8,658 bases of DNA, from the NCBI GenBank assembly GCA_023461495.1, contig JAEYLA010000198.1:1-8658 (forward strand). The letters run 5' to 3'. Below, in pieces: positions 6,064 to 8,658 of this stretch (the first letter of the stretch is position 1; every line of letters starts with the position of its first letter). Under the pieces are notes generated by a model that was given only the letters and a program-made list of their open reading frames with translations, was not told where the DNA came from and did no database searches. A program made the translations under genes and the position numbers. Source of the DNA: Bacillota bacterium. GTDB taxonomy: Bacteria > Bacillota > Clostridia > Christensenellales > CAG-138.

Positions 6064-6945
6064 CGCGCTTCTCGCAGGCGTATAGGTAATCAGCGCCCGA
6101 AAGAAGGCAGCACTCTCCCCCAGCAGATCAAGCGCCGCATATGCGGCTGCAGCCGCCTCTTCCGCCTTCACTTTCGCGCCGTCCAGACCATATATGGCGG
6201 GAAACGTCAGTTTCTGCGCCTTTTCATCTTTTCCCGGCGTCTTTCCGAGTATCTCCTGATCCCCTGTGATATCCAAGATATCGTCTGTGATCTGGAACAG
6301 CAGTCCATATTGCAAGCCAAATTCCCGCAGGCAGAAAAGCTTTGCTTCCTCGCAGTCCGCGCAATATGCGCCCGCCTCTACCGCGGCAAGCAGCATGGCC
6401 GACGTTTTTCCGCGGTGGATTTGCAGCAGCGCCGTCTCATCCATCCGGTTACCGCCCTCGTGCATCAGATCCATACACTGGCCAGCCACCATGCCGCGCA
6501 CGCCGGCGCCCCTTGCAACAGCCTCCGCCGCCCGTATCAACGGGCGCTTCGGCCGTTTGACGAGCTCCCGGAGCATCAGCTCAAACGCATAGGAAAGTAA
6601 GGCGTCTCCGGCAAGCACGGCCTGCCCTTCCCCAAACACCTTGTGGCTTGTGAGCTTTCCCCTGCGGTAATCGTCATTGTCCATAGCCGGAAGATCATCA
6701 TGAATCAGCGAATAGGTATGGATCATTTCCAATGCGCAGGCAAATGGCATGCAGTCCTCCACCGCTCCATGCAGCATTTCACATGCGGCAAGCGCAATCG
6801 CCGGGCGCAGGCGTTTCCCGCCCGCGAACACGCTATAGGACATGCTTTCAAGCAATTGAGAAGGAATATCATCCGCGGCTAGGTAGACCGCTAATGCTTC
6901 ATCCACCATTGCGGCATATTGCTTCTGCTGTTCCAAAAAACTCAT
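6061..6945 (-). CDS. ispA: Farnesyl diphosphate synthase (polyprenyl synthetase, IspA type)
   Basis: This enzyme condenses isopentenyl diphosphate with dimethylallyl and geranyl diphosphate to give farnesyl diphosphate, a precursor of undecaprenyl phosphate and quinone side chains. The 294-residue protein has the expected isoprenyl diphosphate synthase motifs. They are GGKRLRP at 42-48, the first Asp-rich motif DDLPAMD at 83-89 (DDxxxxD), and the second Asp-rich motif DDILD at 221-225 followed by GKTPGKD. Tyr78, five residues before the first Asp motif, matches E. coli IspA and supports a C15 product, although chain length cannot be proved by reading. The ATG overlaps the xseB TGA as ATGA, and GAGGAAG precedes it on the minus strand, so translation is probably coupled. 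In many Firmicutes dxs follows directly; here the convergent spo0A follows. Confidence 0.95.
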   Translation of the reverse strand: MSFLEQQKQYAAMVDEALAVYLAADDIPSQLLESMSYSVFAGGKRLRPAIALAACEMLHGAVEDCMPFACALEMIHTYSLIHDDLPAMDNDDYRRGKLTSHKVFGEGQAVLAGDALLSYAFELMLRELVKRPKRPLIRAAEAVARGAGVRGMVAGQCMDLMHEGGNRMDETALLQIHRGKTSAMLLAAVEAGAYCADCEEAKLFCLREFGLQYGLLFQITDDILDITGDQEILGKTPGKDEKAQKLTFPAIYGLDGAKVKAEEAAAAAYAALDLLGESAAFFRALITYTPARSA

Positions 6946-7163
6946 TGTGCTTCCTCGGGCTTTGTAAGGGTCTCAAGCCGCCCTTCATAGGCTTCCAAAA
7001 GCTCCATGCACCGCTTCCCCAGCCCCGCGCCGCGCTCATACAGCCCCACCATTTCTTCGAGCGGACTGTTCCCGCTTTCAAGTTTCTGTACGATCGCTTC
7101 CAGCTCTTCCATCAGTGTTTCAAACGGCGCATCCTGCGGAATCGACCATTCATCCTTACTCAT
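6942..7163 (-). CDS. xseB: Exodeoxyribonuclease VII small subunit
   Basis: XseB binds the XseA catalytic subunit to form exonuclease VII, which degrades single-stranded DNA to short oligonucleotides. The 73-residue protein is the normal size for this small helical subunit. It shows the family pattern FETLMEELEAIVQKLESGN-S-PLEEMVGLYERG (residues about 14-45). Its first eight bases overlap the end of xseA. The ribosome binding site AAGGAG lies inside the xseA 3' end, about seven bases before the ATG on the minus strand. Its TGA overlaps the ispA start as ATGA. The subunit is small enough to be missed in automated calls, but family membership is clear. Confidence 0.94.
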   Translation of the reverse strand: MSKDEWSIPQDAPFETLMEELEAIVQKLESGNSPLEEMVGLYERGAGLGKRCMELLEAYEGRLETLTKPEEAQ

Positions 7164-8394
7164 GCGTATTCTCCTTTGACAACAGATTTTTCGCGTTCAC
7201 CCGCTCAATACAGGCTTTGGCTGCGCCATCGTTCATATGCAGCGTTACCTGCATATCTTTATGCATTTCCTTTATGCCGGGAAGCAGATTGCCTGCTTCA
7301 TCGCTTACCATAGCGTATCCGCGTTTTAGCACAGCGTCCGGAGACAGCGCATACAGCCGCTGCATTGTGCTTTCCAGCCGTTTCTTTTTCTGAAGGAGCG
7401 CGCTTTCGCATGCTGTTTCGAGCTTCTTTTTCGCATGTTGCAGACGCTGGCGCTCCATCTGTGTACGGTGCACCGCGGCAGAAAAGCCGCGTGCGCGCAT
7501 CAACAGAGAAATCCGCTGCCCTTTTACGGTAAGGCTGCGCGAAAGGGCATGCGGCAAGCGAACGGACGCCAGCTCGTCCACGCGCTGCAGCAGCGCGTCA
7601 TAGGCGGGTACCGCAAGCTCGGCGGCAGCGGACGGCGTTGGCGCGCGAAGATCCGCCGTAAAGTCGCAAAGCGTGATATCCGTTTCATGGCCCACCGCCG
7701 AAATCACCGGAAGCCGGCTTTCAAAGACGGCTTTCACCACATCCGGCTCGTTGAACGCCCAGAGGTCCTCCATGCTTCCGCCGCCGCGTCCCACGATAAG
7801 GACGCTGATGTCATCGCGCGTATTCATGGCGCGTATGCCTGCGGCAATATCCGCCGCCGCGCCTGCGCCCTGCACAAGAACCGGGCAAACCACAACATCC
7901 ATCCGGGGAAATCTGCGGCGTATGATCTGCAGGATATCCTGCAGCGCAGCGCCCGTGCCGGACGTAATGACGCCCACTTTTTGAGGCAGGAACGGAATCA
8001 CACGCTTCCTTGCGGGATCAAAGTATCCCAATGCCTCCAGCTTGGTCTTCAGAAGCAGAAAACGCTGATAGAGCTCCCCTTCCCCGTCTTTCTGCATTGC
8101 CTGCGCGTAGAGCTGGAACTGACCGTCCTTTGTATATAGCGAAGCATAGCCATCCGCCACAACCTTCATACCATCCTGCGGCGCAAAGCGGAGGTTCGCC
8201 GCCGCAGAACGGAACATCACGCAGCGAAGAACAGCGTTTTCATCCTTGAGCTGAAAATACATGTGTCCGGAACTATGGCGTTTCAATCCCGAAATCTCGC
8301 CCTGTACGCGCAGCGTACGGAGGATGGGATCGCCTCCGAGCAGGCCCGCCACATAATCGTTGAGCTGGGTGACGGTCAGTACCCGTTGCGTCAT
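7156..8394 (-). CDS. xseA: Exodeoxyribonuclease VII large subunit
   Basis: XseA is the catalytic subunit of exonuclease VII, a bidirectional, metal-independent single-strand DNA nuclease used in repair. The 412-residue protein is within the usual range. An N-terminal OB-fold for DNA binding (about 1-100, including LRVQGEISGLKRHSSGHMYF) leads to the catalytic domain. That domain contains VGVITSGTGAALQDI (140-154; many homologues have PTG where this has GTG), GRGGGSMEDLWAFN (202-215), VGHETD (234-239) and TADLRAPTPSAAAE (246-259). A long charged helical segment (about 265-345) forms the coiled-coil region that binds XseB. The C-terminal LSPDAVLKRGYAMV (350-363) is also typical. The ATG overlaps the folD TGA as ATGA, with a weak GGGG ribosome site upstream. 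It lies in a folD-xseA-xseB-ispA operon. Confidence 0.96.
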   Translation of the reverse strand: MTQRVLTVTQLNDYVAGLLGGDPILRTLRVQGEISGLKRHSSGHMYFQLKDENAVLRCVMFRSAAANLRFAPQDGMKVVADGYASLYTKDGQFQLYAQAMQKDGEGELYQRFLLLKTKLEALGYFDPARKRVIPFLPQKVGVITSGTGAALQDILQIIRRRFPRMDVVVCPVLVQGAGAAADIAAGIRAMNTRDDISVLIVGRGGGSMEDLWAFNEPDVVKAVFESRLPVISAVGHETDITLCDFTADLRAPTPSAAAELAVPAYDALLQRVDELASVRLPHALSRSLTVKGQRISLLMRARGFSAAVHRTQMERQRLQHAKKKLETACESALLQKKKRLESTMQRLYALSPDAVLKRGYAMVSDEAGNLLPGIKEMHKDMQVTLHMNDGAAKACIERVNAKNLLSKENTHE

Positions 8395-8658
8395 ATGAGC
8401 CCCGCCTGCCGTTCGGCTGCCTCCACGGTATTTCTCATCAGCATGGCGATCGTCATTGGGCCAACGCCGCCTGGAACCGGGGTTAAGTAGCCCGCAACTT
8501 CCTGAACTTGTTCAAACGCGACGTCTCCGCACAGCTTGCCGTCTACACGGCTCGTACCAACGTCGATGACAACCGCCCCGGGCTTGTCCATATCCGCCGT
8601 AATCATGCCGGGCTTGCCGATGGCGCAGACAAGGATGTCCGCCTGCTTTGTGTAAGCG
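8391..8658 (-). CDS. folD: FolD bifunctional methylenetetrahydrofolate dehydrogenase/cyclohydrolase, 5' end cut by window edge
   Basis: FolD interconverts 5,10-methylene-, 5,10-methenyl- and 10-formyl-tetrahydrofolate in the cytoplasm, using NADP(H) or NAD(H). Only the C-terminal 88 or so residues are present. The frame stays open to the right edge, and the start lies beyond it. The visible part is the Rossmann-type nucleotide-binding end of the family: ADILVCAIGKPGMI, GAVVIDVGTSRVDGKLCGDV and the C-terminal signature GYLTPVPGGVGPMTIAML. An internal ATG at 8606 is not the real start, because conserved FolD sequence continues upstream of it. The TGA stop overlaps the xseA ATG, making this the first visible gene of the minus-strand operon. 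Its promoter is outside the window. Confidence 0.94.
   Translation of the reverse strand, partial: AYTKQADILVCAIGKPGMITADMDKPGAVVIDVGTSRVDGKLCGDVAFEQVQEVAGYLTPVPGGVGPMTIAMLMRNTVEAAERQAGLI

Noticed and set aside
6732..7313. Open + strand frame of 193 codons across ispA, xseB and xseA
   Set aside because: It is antisense to three well-supported overlapping genes, has low-complexity composition and resembles no family.
7435..8139. Long + strand open frame of 234 codons opposite xseA
   Set aside because: It lies wholly antisense to a clear xseA, has no recognisable domain or ribosome site, and is rich in Arg, His and Ala as expected of a shadow frame in G+C-rich DNA.

Overview
The window reads as the conserved sporulation/housekeeping neighbourhood of an endospore-forming (or spore-former-derived) Firmicute, most likely a clostridium-like organism of intermediate G+C. 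The evidence is a run of genes in the order known from Bacillus and Clostridia: tlyA, nadK, argR, recN, spoIVB, spo0A. I do not name a species. No mobile element, CRISPR array, rRNA or tRNA was seen. Ten protein genes fill almost the whole window: eight are complete, and two are cut by the edges (tlyA on the left, folD on the right).

Left part, + strand. The C-terminal two thirds of tlyA (1-588) is followed by a 126-base gap. That gap holds a good sigma-A promoter (TTGAAA-N18-TATAAT) whose -35 box lies inside a perfect 8+8 inverted repeat. Next comes a probable operon of nadK (715-1515), argR (1563-2012) and recN (2042-3718). spoIVB (TTG start at 3846, to 5111) and spo0A (TTG start at 5297, to 6058) each have their own gap. 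The spoIVB gap carries a near-perfect sigma-G-type promoter and the spo0A gap a good sigma-H-type promoter. This matches the sporulation control known for these genes in Bacillus.

Right part, - strand. A tightly packed operon is read toward spo0A: folD (partial), xseA, xseB, ispA. Each gene overlaps the next (ATGA, 8 bases, ATGA), so translation is probably coupled. It supplies one-carbon metabolism (FolD), exonuclease VII (XseAB) and farnesyl diphosphate (IspA).

In the usual Firmicute order, folD-xseA-xseB-ispA(-dxs) lies upstream of tlyA on the same strand. Here that block is downstream of spo0A and inverted, with only two bases between the convergent stop codons of spo0A and ispA. One inversion of the dxs...spo0A segment would produce exactly this layout.

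The most unusual protein feature is in Spo0A. The DNA-binding domain is strongly conserved and the phospho-acceptor Asp is present, but the acidic pocket that is normally A-D-D-N reads A-D-G-V. I found no wholly new system. The points worth a second look are the altered Spo0A receiver, the rearranged gene order, and the regulatory DNA in the three larger gaps.
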